In this document: in pieces, positions 7,904 through 17,599 of the stretch
How positions within the stretch are numbered: the first letter of the stretch is position 1
How the letters are laid out: each line of letters opens with the position of its first letter
Assembly: GCF_042684485.1 (NCBI RefSeq)
Contig: NZ_JBHULM010000007.1
Location: 186,001-250,000 of the forward strand
Direction: 5' to 3'
From: Oceanihabitans gracilariae
GTDB taxonomy: Bacteria; Bacteroidota; Bacteroidia; Flavobacteriales; Flavobacteriaceae
DNA length: 64,000 nt
Notes under the pieces: model-generated
Told to the model about the DNA's origin: nothing
Seen by the model: the letters and a program-made list of their open reading frames with translations, nothing else
Database searches by the model: none
Program-made: the position numbers and the translations under genes

Positions 7904-9460
7904 ATGGGAAACGTTATTACTACTACAGAACAAGAAGAAAGAAATGCTGGTAAGAATCTTTACAGTTACCAACGTGGAGCAATTAATAGAATCTTTAAAG
8001 CCTTTGAAGACGCTCCAGAAGATTACCACCTTTTATACCAATTACCAACAGGAGGAGGGAAAACAGTAATTTTTTCTGAAATAGTTAGACAATATTTAAA
8101 ACATCACAAAAAGAAAGTTTTAGTGATGACACACAGGATCGAGTTATGTAAGCAGACATCATATATGCTTACAGAATTTGGTGTAGAAAATAAAATTGTT
8201 AGTAGTAAGGCTAATCTTGACGACCAAGCAAAATATAGTTGTTTTGTTGCCATGGTAGAAACCCTAAACAATAGATTACAAGAAAACAAATTAGATATTT
8301 CTGATATTGGATTGGTAATTATTGATGAGGCACACTATAACTCGTTCACTAAACTGTTTAAGTTTTTTGAAAAATCTTTTATATTAGGAGTTACAGCAAC
8401 ACCATTAAGTTCTAATATTAAACTTCCTATGAACGACAACTATAACGAGCTTATAGTTGGTGAAACCATAGAACACCTTATTGAAAACGAATTTTTAGCA
8501 CGTGCTGAAATCTATTCGTATAATGTAGGTTTAACTTCTTTAGTTGTTGGTGCTAATGGAGATTATACTGTAAAATCTTCTGAAGATTTATATACCAATA
8601 CAGACATGCTTTCTAAGCTTATACAAGCTTATGAAGAAAGATGTAAAGGCAAGAAAACACTTATCTTTAATAATGGTATTAATACGTCTTTACACGTATA
8701 TGACACCTTTAAAAGAGCAGGTTATCCTGTAGCACACTTAGATAATACCAATACTAAAAAAGAGCGTAAAGCCATTTTAAAATGGTTTCATGAAACACCA
8801 GACGCTATATTAACTTCTGTTAGTATATTAACTACTGGTTTTGATGAACCATCTGTAGAGGCTATTATTTTAAATAGAGCAACAAAATCACTTACTCTTT
8901 ATTACCAAATGATTGGTAGAGGGTCTCGTGTACTAAAGAATAAAACTACCTTTCAAGTTATTGACTTAGGAAATAACTTACATCGTTTTGGTCCTTGGGG
9001 AGCAGATTTAGATTGGCAACGTATTTTTAGAACGCCTAATTTCTATCTTGACGGATTGATTAATGATGAAGACATTGAAGAGAATTTTAGATACGAAATG
9101 CCTGAAGAACTTCGCGCAGAGTTTTCTAATTCTGAAGATGTGTATTTTGATATTAAGAAAACCTATATTAATTCTATAAAAGCTGGTGAATCTTCAAAAG
9201 TTGTTCTTGAACGCTCTATTAAACACCATGCTAAAATATGTATTGAGAATTCTGAAGATGTATATGATGCCTTAGGATTAGCAAAAATGCTTGGTGATGA
9301 TATTGATTACAGAATAGGAAGATACACTAAGTGTATTAGTAAAAGTACTTTTAATTTTGTAGAGTGGTTGAAAAACGATTACAGATTAAAACTTCGTGCG
9401 TATTTACGTGATAATTTTGATGCTGATTTTGAGAAAATTCACGGTAGAAAACCAGAGTAA
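7904..9460 (+). CDS. Superfamily 2 DEAD/DEAH-box helicase
   Basis: 518 residues. Motif Q-like SYQRGAI precedes Walker A (QLPTGGGKT, about residues 47-54). Walker B is IIDEAH (DEAH at 141-144), motif III is GVTATP, and the second RecA domain has TTGFDEP and the motif VI region YYQMIGRGSRV. Layout and size match the RadD/type-I-R-like group of SF2 helicases (E. coli RadD acts in DNA repair). The C-terminal 130 residues are lineage-specific and lack a recognisable zinc finger. It is cytosolic. No nuclease or methylase partner sits next to it, so a repair or general nucleic-acid role is more likely than restriction. Its 3' end abuts the repeat cluster. Confidence 0.85.
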   Translation: MGNVITTTEQEERNAGKNLYSYQRGAINRIFKAFEDAPEDYHLLYQLPTGGGKTVIFSEIVRQYLKHHKKKVLVMTHRIELCKQTSYMLTEFGVENKIVSSKANLDDQAKYSCFVAMVETLNNRLQENKLDISDIGLVIIDEAHYNSFTKLFKFFEKSFILGVTATPLSSNIKLPMNDNYNELIVGETIEHLIENEFLARAEIYSYNVGLTSLVVGANGDYTVKSSEDLYTNTDMLSKLIQAYEERCKGKKTLIFNNGINTSLHVYDTFKRAGYPVAHLDNTNTKKERKAILKWFHETPDAILTSVSILTTGFDEPSVEAIILNRATKSLTLYYQMIGRGSRVLKNKTTFQVIDLGNNLHRFGPWGADLDWQRIFRTPNFYLDGLINDEDIEENFRYEMPEELRAEFSNSEDVYFDIKKTYINSIKAGESSKVVLERSIKHHAKICIENSEDVYDALGLAKMLGDDIDYRIGRYTKCISKSTFNFVEWLKNDYRLKLRAYLRDNFDADFEKIHGRKPE

Positions 9461-9467
9461 GACTTTT

Positions 9468-11218
9468 ATTCCTGCGTAGGCAGGAATTTGAATAGTGTCG
9501 TTATTAGCATGAGGATGGATTCCTGCTTTCGCAGGAAGGACAAGAATGGATAAACTTTTAGTGTTTGGATAATGAAAAAAGAGTACTAATTATATTTGTT
9601 GTTTAAGTGTGGATTCCTGTTTTCACAGGAATGACAAGAGAAAAGTAAGTTTTAGGCAGTATTTTGAATAGGATTGGTCTGTCATTCCTGCGCAGACAGG
9701 AATCTAAATACTATTGTTACTTATATGTTTATGGATTCCTGCTTTCGCAGGAATGACAAAACAAAGACAAAACGAGTTGAATTCCTTTTCTACAAGAATG
9801 ACAAAAACGTACTTAGTAGTTTTGTTGTATTAATTCTTGACACATAATTCTTTCTTTTTAATGCATTCATTATAGCAGACTAGAATAGGATTGGTCTGTC
9901 ATTCCTGCGCAGACAGGAATCTAAATACTATTCTTACTTGCATGTTTATGGATTCCTGCTTTTGCAGGAATGACAAAACAAAGACAAAACGAGTTGAATT
10001 CCTTTTTAAAAGAATAACAAAAACGTACTTAGTAGTGTTGTTTTGTTGTATTAATTCTTGATACACATTCTTTCTTTTTAATGCATTCATTATAGCAGAC
10101 TAGAATACGATTGGTCTGTCATTCCTGCGTAGGTAGGAATCTAAATAGAGAGTTAGTACTTACAGTTTTATGGATTCCTGTTTTCACAGGAAGGACAAAA
10201 CAATGACAAAACGAGGTGAATTATTTTTTTACAAGAATGACAAAAACGTACTTAGTAGTTTTGTTGTATTAATTCTTGACACATAATTTTTATTTTTTAA
10301 TGCATTCATTATAGCAGACTAGAATAGGATTGGTCTGTCATTCCTGCGCAGGCAGGAATCTTAATAGAGTTAGTACTTACATTTTTATGGATTCCTGTTT
10401 TCACAGGAATGACAAAACAATGACAAAACGAGGTGAATTATTTTTTTACTAGAATGACAAAAACGTACTTAGTAGTTTTGTTGTATTAATTCTTGATACA
10501 GAATCCTTTCTTTTTGATGCATTCATTATAGTAGACTAGAATACGATTGGTCTGTCATTCCTGCGTAGGCAGGAATCTAAATACTATTATTACTTATATG
10601 TTTATGGAATCCTGCTTTCGCAGGAATGACAAGAGAAAAGTAAGTTTTAGGCAGTATTTTGAATAGGATTGGTCTGTCATTCCTGCGCAGGCAGGAATCT
10701 AAATAGAGTTAGTATTTACATTTTTATGGATTCCTGTTTTCACAGGAAGTACAAGAGAAAAGTAAGTTTTAGTCAGTATTTTAAACATGAATGGTCTGTC
10801 ATTCCTGCGTAGGCAGGAATCTAAATAGAGTTAGTACTTACATTTTTATGGATTCCTGTTTTCACAGGAATGACAAGAATGGATAAGCTTTTAGTGTTTT
10901 ATAATATAAATAGTGTACTAATTATACTTGTTGTTTAAGTGTGGATTCCTGTTTTCACAGGAATGACAAATGAATGACAAAACGAGGTGAATTATTTTTT
11001 TACTAGAATGACAAAAACGCATTTAGTAGTGTTGCTGTATTAATTCTTGATATTTAATCTTTCTTTTTGATGCATTCATTATAGCAGACTCGAATACGAT
11101 TGGTCTGTCATTCCTGCGTAGGCAGGAATTTGAATATTATTATTACTTGTATGTTTATGGATTCCTGTTTTCACAGGAATGACAAAACGAGAGGTGTTTT
11201 TGCTTTCGCAGGAATGAC
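9468..11218. repeat. Cluster of REPIN-like inverted repeat elements
   Basis: About 1.75 kb between two convergent genes is filled by two mirror-image motifs. The left motif is GTCATTCCTGCGYAGGCAGG plus AATCT; the right motif is GGATTCCTGC-TTTC-GCAGGAATGAC, which is the left motif inverted. Each is an 8-4-8 hairpin. They occur as left-spacer-right doublets with about 25 bases between, near 9468, 9680, 9898, 10118, 10338, 10557, 10677, 10798 and 11108, plus single right motifs near 9611 and 10942 and a half copy at 11196. Doublets sit in larger tandem units of about 220 bp (9898-10550, and again before 11100) or 120 bp (10557-10798). No ORF here is credible. Confidence 0.85.
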
Positions 11219-11288
11219 AAAAGAATGACAAAACAACGATAAAAGAAGTGAATTGTTTCTTGTAGTACAGACAATAAAAGCCCCTTTT

Positions 11289-13586
11289 TTAACTACTCAA
11301 TATTTTAAAAACAAGCTCTTTAGTAAGTTTATTATCTCCTGCTTTTTTTCTTAAATCATCAAAAGTAAAAACAAAATCACAACCCGTTTTATACTCCGAA
11401 CAACCATAAGCGGTTTTTCCTTTTATAACGGTTCCTTTTTTACATTTCGGACAAGTTAAGGTATCAGGAATTTTAGTAGTAGCCGTTTTTTTAGGTTCTA
11501 AAACCAACTCGAAGTTGTCATTAAAACGAAGTAATCCTTCTACTTTACCATGATCTGTTTTAAAACCTTTAAGGTTTACTGTAGATCCTTTTTGCAATAA
11601 GCGAATAAACTGCTTTTCGGATATTTTCTTTCCTTCAAAAGAAAAAGGTAAAACAAACTTGCAACCATTGGCATAGTTTGCACATCCATAAGCTGTTTTT
11701 CCTTTTATAATGTTTCCACTTTTACATTTCGGACATTTCTCTGAGGTTATTCCTGTTGATGCACTGCTTGCTTTTTTGGAAGTTTTCTTTTTTGCTCCAG
11801 CAGGTTTATTATTAACAGCAGATATATTGGCTTTTTTGGTTTCGCTTCTTACTTCATACACCAAACGATCTACCATTTGTTTCATCTGTTTAATAAAAGT
11901 TCCTGCGCTACAAGTTCCTTTTTCAATATCTTTTAACTGTTTTTCCCATTTACCAGTAAGTTCTGCAGATTTTAGCATTTCATTTTGAATGGTCTCAATC
12001 AGTTGAATACCTGTTACTGTAGGAATCACTTGTTTTTTATTTCGCTTTATATATTTTCGTCTAAATAAGGTTTCTATAATATTGGCACGTGTAGAAGGAC
12101 GACCAATACCATTTTCTTTCATTAGCTCACGCAGTTCATCATCATCTACTTGTTTTCCTGCAGTTTCCATAGCACGCAGGAGGGAAGCCTCTGTGTATTG
12201 CTTTGGTGGTTTGGTTTGTTTTTCTAAAAACGAAGGCTCATGTGGACCTTTTTCGCCTTTTTCAAAGGCAGGTAAAATTCCTGTTTCTTTGGTAGTACTA
12301 TTAGGTGTTTCAAAAACAACTCGCCAACCTTTTTCTATAATTTCTTTTCCTGTAGTTTTAAATTTTACTTTTTCGGCTTTACCAATTACTGTGGTGTTAG
12401 ACACTTTACAATCTGGATAAAACACAGCAATAAAACGACGTACAATAATATCATACACTTGTTGCTGGTTGTATTGCAAGTTCATTTGTTGTCCTGTAGG
12501 AATAATAGCGTGGTGATCTGTAACCTTACTATCGTCAAAAACCTTTTTAGTTTTCTTTAGTTTTTTACCATGAAGCGGTTCGGTTAGCGCTGCATATTTG
12601 GTAAGATTTTTTAGTATTCCTGGTACTTTTGGGTACACATCATTTGGTAAAAAGGTGGTGTCTACTCTTGGGTAGGTAACCACTTTTTGTTCGTATAGCT
12701 TTTGAACAATCTTTAATGTTTCGTCTGCACTAAATCCAAATTTTGTATTACAATATACTTGTAATCCTGTTAAATCAAATAGCTTTGGTGCATATTCATT
12801 ACCTGCTTTTTTTGTGGTTGAAACTATTTCAAAATCATGTTGCTTAACAATAGATGCTAGTTTTTCACCATCTTCTACTTTAAGAAATCGACCTTCTTCA
12901 TAACTAAATAAAGTTTCACGATACATGGTTTGTAGTTCCCAGTAAGGTTGTGGTTTAAAGTTTTCAATTTCTTTAAAACGATTCACCAACATAGCAAGCG
13001 TAGGTGTTTGCACTCTTCCTACTGAAAGTACTTGCTTGTAACCACCATGTTTTACGGTGTATAAACGAGTTGCATTCATTCCTAAAAGCCAATCGCCAAT
13101 AGCGCGAGAAAATCCTGCGTAGTATAAATTATCATAATCTTCAGAAGGTTTAAGGTTACTAAAACCCTCTTTTATGGCTTCGGTTGTTAAAGAAGAAATC
13201 CATAGTCTTTCTACTTTACCTTTATAACCAGCTTGGTTTATTACCCAACGTTGTATCAGTTCTCCTTCTTGTCCTGCATCGCCACAGTTTATAACTACAT
13301 CTGCTTTATCAAATAAACTCTTTACAATTTTAAACTGTTTTTTTATACCAGAATCTTTAGAAACCTTGGTTTCAAAACGCTCAGGAAGCATGGGTAGATT
13401 GTTAAGGTCCCAACTTTTCCAATGTGGTTTATAGTCGTTAGGTTCTTTTAAGGTACAAAGGTGACCAAAGGTGTAAGTAACCGCATATCCATTACCTTCA
13501 TAGTAACCATCGCGTTTAGAATTTGCTCCTAAAACAGAAGCAATCTCTCTAGCAACACTAGGTTTTTCGGCAATACATACTTTCAT
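11289..13586 (-). CDS. topB: DNA topoisomerase III (type IA)
   Basis: 765 residues from the ATG at 13586, which opens MKVCIAEKPSVAREIA, the canonical TopB start; an ATG eight codons upstream (13610) is less likely. The Toprim acidic motif is DAGQEGE (103-109). Domain 2 carries QVLSVGRVQTPTLAML, and the catalytic Tyr is Tyr305 in TYPRVDT. RPSTRANIIETL is also present. The C-terminus has two Cys4 zinc-ribbon-like repeats (CPKCKSGNIIKGKTAYGC and CPKCKKGTVIKGKTAYGC) separated by a DUF3945-like linker. It relaxes or decatenates single-stranded-containing DNA, typically with a RecQ helicase. It is a single gene whose 3' end faces the repeat cluster. Confidence 0.95.
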   Translation of the reverse strand: MKVCIAEKPSVAREIASVLGANSKRDGYYEGNGYAVTYTFGHLCTLKEPNDYKPHWKSWDLNNLPMLPERFETKVSKDSGIKKQFKIVKSLFDKADVVINCGDAGQEGELIQRWVINQAGYKGKVERLWISSLTTEAIKEGFSNLKPSEDYDNLYYAGFSRAIGDWLLGMNATRLYTVKHGGYKQVLSVGRVQTPTLAMLVNRFKEIENFKPQPYWELQTMYRETLFSYEEGRFLKVEDGEKLASIVKQHDFEIVSTTKKAGNEYAPKLFDLTGLQVYCNTKFGFSADETLKIVQKLYEQKVVTYPRVDTTFLPNDVYPKVPGILKNLTKYAALTEPLHGKKLKKTKKVFDDSKVTDHHAIIPTGQQMNLQYNQQQVYDIIVRRFIAVFYPDCKVSNTTVIGKAEKVKFKTTGKEIIEKGWRVVFETPNSTTKETGILPAFEKGEKGPHEPSFLEKQTKPPKQYTEASLLRAMETAGKQVDDDELRELMKENGIGRPSTRANIIETLFRRKYIKRNKKQVIPTVTGIQLIETIQNEMLKSAELTGKWEKQLKDIEKGTCSAGTFIKQMKQMVDRLVYEVRSETKKANISAVNNKPAGAKKKTSKKASSASTGITSEKCPKCKSGNIIKGKTAYGCANYANGCKFVLPFSFEGKKISEKQFIRLLQKGSTVNLKGFKTDHGKVEGLLRFNDNFELVLEPKKTATTKIPDTLTCPKCKKGTVIKGKTAYGCSEYKTGCDFVFTFDDLRKKAGDNKLTKELVFKILSS

Positions 13587-13684
13587 TGACAGTTTTTTTT
13601 GAAGTCGCAAAGTACATAATTTTCGCTTTTTTTTATAGAACTACTCTTGAAAAGTATTAGTATATTTCCTTTTTTTTTAAAAGC

Positions 13685-14623
13685 ATGAAACACAAAGAAG
13701 CCATATTAGCAAGTTCTAAAAGAATTGCTCCTTATGTACATAAAACGCCAGTACTTCGTTCCCAAGGAATTAATGCCATTTGCGAAACCAATTTATTTTT
13801 TAAATGTGAAAACTTTCAGAAAATGGGCGCATTTAAAATGCGAGGTGCCACCAATGCTATCTTGCAATTAACCGAAGCACAACGCAGTAGAGGAGTGGTA
13901 ACACATTCTTCAGGAAACTTTGCACAAGCACTATCTTTAGCAGCTAAAAGTTTAGGAGTAACAGCTTATATTGTAATGCCTGAAAACGCACCACAAGTAA
14001 AAAAAGATGCTGTTTTAGGGTATGATGGAAAAATCACCATTTGCCAGGCAACTCTTGCGGCTAGAGAAGCCACTTCTGCACAAATAGCAAAAGAAACAGG
14101 AGCAACATTTGTGCATCCTAGTAATGATATAGATGTTATTTACGGAAACGCAACAGCAGGTTTAGAATTCTTGGAGGAACAACCTGATTTAGAAGTGGTA
14201 ATAGCTCCCGTTGGAGGAGGAGGTTTATTGGCAGGAACGGCATTAGCAATACATTATTTTGGTAAGGATTGTATAGCTATTGGTGGAGAGCCTAGTGCTG
14301 TAGATGATGCTTACCGATCTTTACAAAGTGGAAAAATAGAAATAAATACCAGTACAAATACTATTGCTGATGGATTACGAACCCATTTAGGTGATATTAA
14401 TTTTCCTATTTTACAAAAGTATGTAGATAAAATTATTTGCGTAGATGAAGTTGCTATTTTAGAAGCAATGAAACTCATTTATCAACGACTTAAAATAGTG
14501 GTAGAACCCTCTAGTGCTGTAGCTTTAGCAGTGGTTTTACAAAACAAAAATGCATTTAAAAATAAACAGGTTGGAGTACTACTTTCTGGCGGAAATGTAG
14601 ATTTGCAAAAGCTCCCTTTTTAA
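13685..14623 (+). CDS. PLP-dependent threonine/serine dehydratase or serine racemase
   Basis: 312 residues, fold-type II PLP enzyme. The Schiff-base lysine is K51 in MGAFKMRGA, the substrate loop is SSGNFAQA and the phosphate-binding glycine loop is PVGGGGLLAG (about residue 170). There is no C-terminal ACT-like regulatory domain, so it is the short form, either catabolic threonine ammonia-lyase or serine racemase; both share these motifs and sequence alone does not separate them. The products would be 2-oxobutyrate/pyruvate plus ammonia, or D-serine. It is cytosolic and divergent from topB, with an A/T-rich 98-bp gap between. Confidence 0.88.
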   Translation: MKHKEAILASSKRIAPYVHKTPVLRSQGINAICETNLFFKCENFQKMGAFKMRGATNAILQLTEAQRSRGVVTHSSGNFAQALSLAAKSLGVTAYIVMPENAPQVKKDAVLGYDGKITICQATLAAREATSAQIAKETGATFVHPSNDIDVIYGNATAGLEFLEEQPDLEVVIAPVGGGGLLAGTALAIHYFGKDCIAIGGEPSAVDDAYRSLQSGKIEINTSTNTIADGLRTHLGDINFPILQKYVDKIICVDEVAILEAMKLIYQRLKIVVEPSSAVALAVVLQNKNAFKNKQVGVLLSGGNVDLQKLPF

Positions 14624-14663
14624 AAGCAATTAGCAACAAGTATGTAAAAGTAAGCCCTAATTT

Positions 14664-14694
14664 TTGCTTACGAGTAAGGAAATCAATATCTTTG
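14664..14694 (+). promoter_or_regulatory. Bacteroidetes-type promoter for the cold-shock gene (TTG-N20-TATCTTTG)
   Basis: A TTTTTG (-33, TTG at 14664-14666) is separated by 20 bases from TATCTTTG (14687-14694), matching the TTTG/TAnnTTTG architecture. Transcription would start near 14702, leaving a leader of about 33 bases before the ATG at 14735. A small inverted repeat GTAAGC...GCTTAC (14650-14671) overlaps the -33 element. Confidence 0.55.
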
Positions 14695-14734
14695 GGACAT
14701 ATTAACAAGTAAAAAATACATTTTAAGGTAATTA

Positions 14735-15196
14735 ATGGCAAAATCACAACAGACATTTAACAAAAGCGAAAAGGAGAAGAAACGTTTAAAAAAACGTGAA
14801 GATAAGCGTAAAAAAATGGAAGCTAGAAAGGCTAACAAAGAAGCAAACGGAACAGAAGGAATTCAGTTTGCATACGTTGATCATAATGGGAATTTAACAG
14901 ATACTCCGCCTGATCCTGCTTTAAAAGTTAAAGTAAAAGCTGCCAATATTGAAGTAAGTATTCCTAAAACATTAGAAGGAGATAAAGAAGCATTTGATCC
15001 TGTAAGAACAGGTAATGTTTCCTTTTTTGATACGTCTAAAGGTTTCGGGTTTATTATAGATTCTGAAAACAATGAAAAATACTTTTGCCATGTTAGTGGT
15101 TTAATAGACCAAATAACAGAAGGTAATAGAGTTTCTTTTGAACTTGAAAAAGGTCAACGTGGTATGAATGCAGTAAAAGTAAAAATACTGAAGTAG
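14735..15196 (+). CDS. Cold-shock-domain protein with basic N-terminal extension
   Basis: 153 residues. The first 40 residues are extremely Lys/Arg-rich (KSEKEKKRLKKREDKRKKME) and probably disordered. The C-terminal 65 residues form a cold-shock domain, GNVSFFDTSKGFGFI with RNP1 (KGFGFI) and YFCHVSGL with RNP2. Such proteins bind single-stranded RNA or DNA and act as RNA chaperones. At 153 residues it is about twice the length of CspA because of the basic tail, an arrangement frequent in Flavobacteriaceae. It has its own promoter-like sequence and is followed by a strong terminator. Confidence 0.9.
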   Translation: MAKSQQTFNKSEKEKKRLKKREDKRKKMEARKANKEANGTEGIQFAYVDHNGNLTDTPPDPALKVKVKAANIEVSIPKTLEGDKEAFDPVRTGNVSFFDTSKGFGFIIDSENNEKYFCHVSGLIDQITEGNRVSFELEKGQRGMNAVKVKILK

Positions 15197-15216
15197 TTTT
15201 ACTCACAATACAATAT

Positions 15217-15254
15217 TAAAAAAAAGCTTCTTATAAAAATAAGAAGCTTTTTTT
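15217..15254. terminator. Strong bidirectional intrinsic terminator
   Basis: AAAAGCTTCTTAT and ATAAGAAGCTTTT pair perfectly around a four-base loop, with A-runs on one side and T-runs on the other. It lies between the convergent cold-shock gene and the mechanosensitive channel gene and can serve both. Confidence 0.85.
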
Positions 15255-15333
15255 TGTTTATAGGTTTTACAAACGCTATAAAACGAGTATTAAAGAGGAG
15301 TGGAGCTTGTTTTTTTAAAACCAGCTTATAGCT

Positions 15334-16593
15334 TTACTCTTTAGGAACTATGGTTGATAATTCATAAATTTCTAAATCAAAATAAGGTATAGCTGATAAG
15401 CTATGATCAAAGATATCAGAAATTATATATTCGTAATTTTCCCAGCGTTTATCTTTACTAAAAGCATATATCTCCAGAGGTAAACCTTGTGCTGTAGGAG
15501 CTAATTGACGCGTCATGATAGTCATGTCTTTGTTAATAGCAGAATGGTTTTCTATATACAATTGAATATATTTTCTAAAAACACCTAGATTGGTAAGGTT
15601 TCTACCATTAATTAAAACTGATTTATCGATATTATTTTCTGTATTATAAGCATCAATAGTATTTTTTCTTTCTGTGATATATCTAGAAATTAGCTGAATT
15701 TTCTGAAGTTTCGCAATGTCTTCATCGGTTAAATAACGAACACTAGTTGCTTTTAAAATTAAAGATCTTTTAATTCTTCTACCACCAGAATCACTCATTC
15801 CACGCCAGTTTTTAAACGAATCGGAAATAAGCGCATAGGTAGGAATAGTGGTTATGGTTTTATCAAAGTTTTGCACTTTTACTGTAGAAAGGTTAATTTC
15901 TATAACGTCACCATCTGCACCATATTTTGTAAAGGTAATCCAGTCGCCAATACGCACCATATCATTAATAGACACTTGAATACTAGCCACAAAACCAAGA
16001 ATGGTGTCTTTAAACACTAAAAGAATAATAGCAGAAGCAGCACCAATGGTAGTTGCAAATTTCCAGAAAGAGATTCCTGTAATAATGGCAAAAATAGAGA
16101 AGAGGCCAAACATCCAAGCAAAAATCATAAATACTTGAATATAACTGTCAATAGGTTTGTCTTTAAAGCGAGGAAGCGTTTTAAAGTAATCTTTTAAGGT
16201 ATTTAAAAAGCTACGTACTACCCAAAGTGCTAGCACAATACCAAATACTTTTAGGCCTTTTTCAATAAAATTTTCTAGATACGGAAAGTCTTCAAATACT
16301 GTTGGTATAAACTCTAATGAAATAATAAGCGGAATAATGTGCGCAATATTACGAGGCACTTTATTTTTAATAAGAATATTATCAAACTTAGATTTTGTTT
16401 TTATGGCAAATACATTAAAAGCATTGATAAGTATTTTTCTAATAATAAAATCAATGACAAATACCACAATAACTAAAGCAATAAACAAACCAAGCATATT
16501 AAGATACTTAGCTGTGTTTGCAGATAAACCAATTTGAATTAAGTAATCGTATAAAAAATGTTTTATAGCTGTTAAGATATTTAATGTATGCAT
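15334..16593 (-). CDS. ybdG: Mechanosensitive ion channel, YbdG-type MscS family
   Basis: 419 residues, close to the 415 of E. coli YbdG. Five or so hydrophobic helices span the first 200 residues, ending in the pore-lining segment and the MscS beta domain (SIQVSINDMVRIGDWITF, then GDVIEINLSTVKVQNFDKT and IPTYALISDSFKNW). The C-terminal region with RNLTNLGVFRKYI and QLAPTAQGLPLEIYAFS is specific to YbdG-like channels rather than MscS itself. It sits in the inner membrane and should open on membrane tension during hypo-osmotic shock. It is monocistronic, with the bidirectional terminator downstream and 1 kb of non-coding DNA upstream. Confidence 0.9.
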   Translation of the reverse strand: MHTLNILTAIKHFLYDYLIQIGLSANTAKYLNMLGLFIALVIVVFVIDFIIRKILINAFNVFAIKTKSKFDNILIKNKVPRNIAHIIPLIISLEFIPTVFEDFPYLENFIEKGLKVFGIVLALWVVRSFLNTLKDYFKTLPRFKDKPIDSYIQVFMIFAWMFGLFSIFAIITGISFWKFATTIGAASAIILLVFKDTILGFVASIQVSINDMVRIGDWITFTKYGADGDVIEINLSTVKVQNFDKTITTIPTYALISDSFKNWRGMSDSGGRRIKRSLILKATSVRYLTDEDIAKLQKIQLISRYITERKNTIDAYNTENNIDKSVLINGRNLTNLGVFRKYIQLYIENHSAINKDMTIMTRQLAPTAQGLPLEIYAFSKDKRWENYEYIISDIFDHSLSAIPYFDLEIYELSTIVPKE

Positions 16594-16818
16594 AGCATTA
16601 TTTTAAAATAGATTACAAAAGTACTTTATGTTTTACACCTAAACCAATGTATTAAATTTTTATTAACGCTTATTTAGGTATAGTTATTAAAAGAAGTTAC
16701 GTTGGTGTATAAAGTTTATATAAGGAGGATAGCAAAATATTCTATTTTACATAATATTAATTATAGTACATTTTATAACAATTAGCGAAATAGCGCTTTT
16801 GGGCGATATTTGACATAC

Positions 16819-16859
16819 TATTAGATTATAATGATCCTGTGGATAATTATAGTCTAATA
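16819..16859. repeat. Imperfect hairpin-forming inverted repeat
   Basis: TATTAGATTATAAT and ATTATAGTCTAATA are 14-base arms with one mismatch, separated by 13 bases. There is no T-run on either side, so it does not look like a standard terminator. It may be an operator, a small RNA stem or an old element end. Confidence 0.4.
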
Positions 16860-17147
16860 CGATAGGAAGTTATAAATATGAAACATACCTTGATATATGT
16901 ACAAGCTAATTGTGGCTTTATTAGAATAATTTTAGAAATGGCGAATACTGCGTAATTATATTATATCCAAAAATATTTAGTTTTTATAAGAAACGTTTGT
17001 ACTTGGATCCTTATACATTAGGATTTTACTTCTCGTATAATTTCAATATTCTGGACTAGGACACAAAAAAAATGAAATACGCGATTCTCAGCGATTGGGA
17101 TTTTAGGTTTAATTTCTATAAAATGTTTGTAATCATAAGAACTTAAA

Positions 17148-17186
17148 TTTTAAGAAATCGACTTTTTAGGAGATTCACGAACTCTT
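17148..17186 (+). repeat. Left arm of inverted repeat flanking the restriction-modification pair
   Basis: The core GAGATTCACGAACTCTT (17170-17186) matches the reverse complement of 20907-20923 at 16 of 17 positions. Similarity extends outward through an AAATCGA block with short indels, giving about 38 bases in total. The partner arm lies about 3.7 kb away, on the far side of the endonuclease and methyltransferase genes. Confidence 0.6.
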
Positions 17187-17599
17187 TTAAAGTTTTTGTA
17201 AATAAATAAAGATGTGATTAAAATTATAAGCACTTGTTTTCAATTATTCCTTTTTTTTATTGTTTCATTATTATTAAGTATTTTAAAAATTAATACTCAA
17301 TCAATTCTTTAAAATAGTGTCTTGAAACAAAAGAAACAAAAATTCAAGGCTAAATATAACTTTGGAAACAATTAACGCCTTATTCGCTATATTTTAGGAA
17401 ACATTGTAACTGGTTAATATTGTATTGAAATCCCATGTATAATCTAAACTATTAAAAAACTGTATTACTAAACCCAAAATATGTAGGTTCCACTCACTTA
17501 TTGTTTTACCAAAATTTTATGAGGCCGAAAATAAATTCAGGTTGTTTAAAAAATAGCGTTATGATTTTTATATATTTACTTAAATTTCAAAAGCAATAA

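Larger units (their letters stand above)
16594..17599. other. 1-kb non-coding stretch upstream of the restriction gene
   Basis: No ORF above about 25 codons is convincing in either direction. Visible items are an imperfect 14-bp inverted repeat (16819-16832 with 16846-16859, one mismatch, 13-base loop), a 25-codon frame at about 16878 (MKHTLIYVQ..., preceded by AGGAAG) that may be a remnant, and at 17148-17186 the left arm of the inverted repeat that brackets the restriction-modification genes. Base composition is more AT-rich than neighbouring intergenic DNA. It may be the eroded edge of an acquired island. Confidence 0.5.

Noticed and set aside
7904..9460. Helicase as part of a defence system
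   Set aside because: It has RadD/type-I-R-like motifs, but no nuclease, methylase or other defence gene is adjacent; a repair role is simpler.
9899..10090. 63-codon minus-strand ORF inside the repeat cluster
   Set aside because: It is made of the repeat units and does not persist in the other copies of the same unit; no real coding signal.
9468..11218. Repeat cluster as a CRISPR array or origin iterons
   Set aside because: The repeats are palindromic doublets in variable units, the spacers are also repeated, and there are no cas or replication genes nearby.
14650..14671. GTAAGC...GCTTAC as terminator of the threonine dehydratase-like gene
   Set aside because: A six-base stem with no T-run after it, and it overlaps the cold-shock promoter -33 element; more likely incidental or regulatory.
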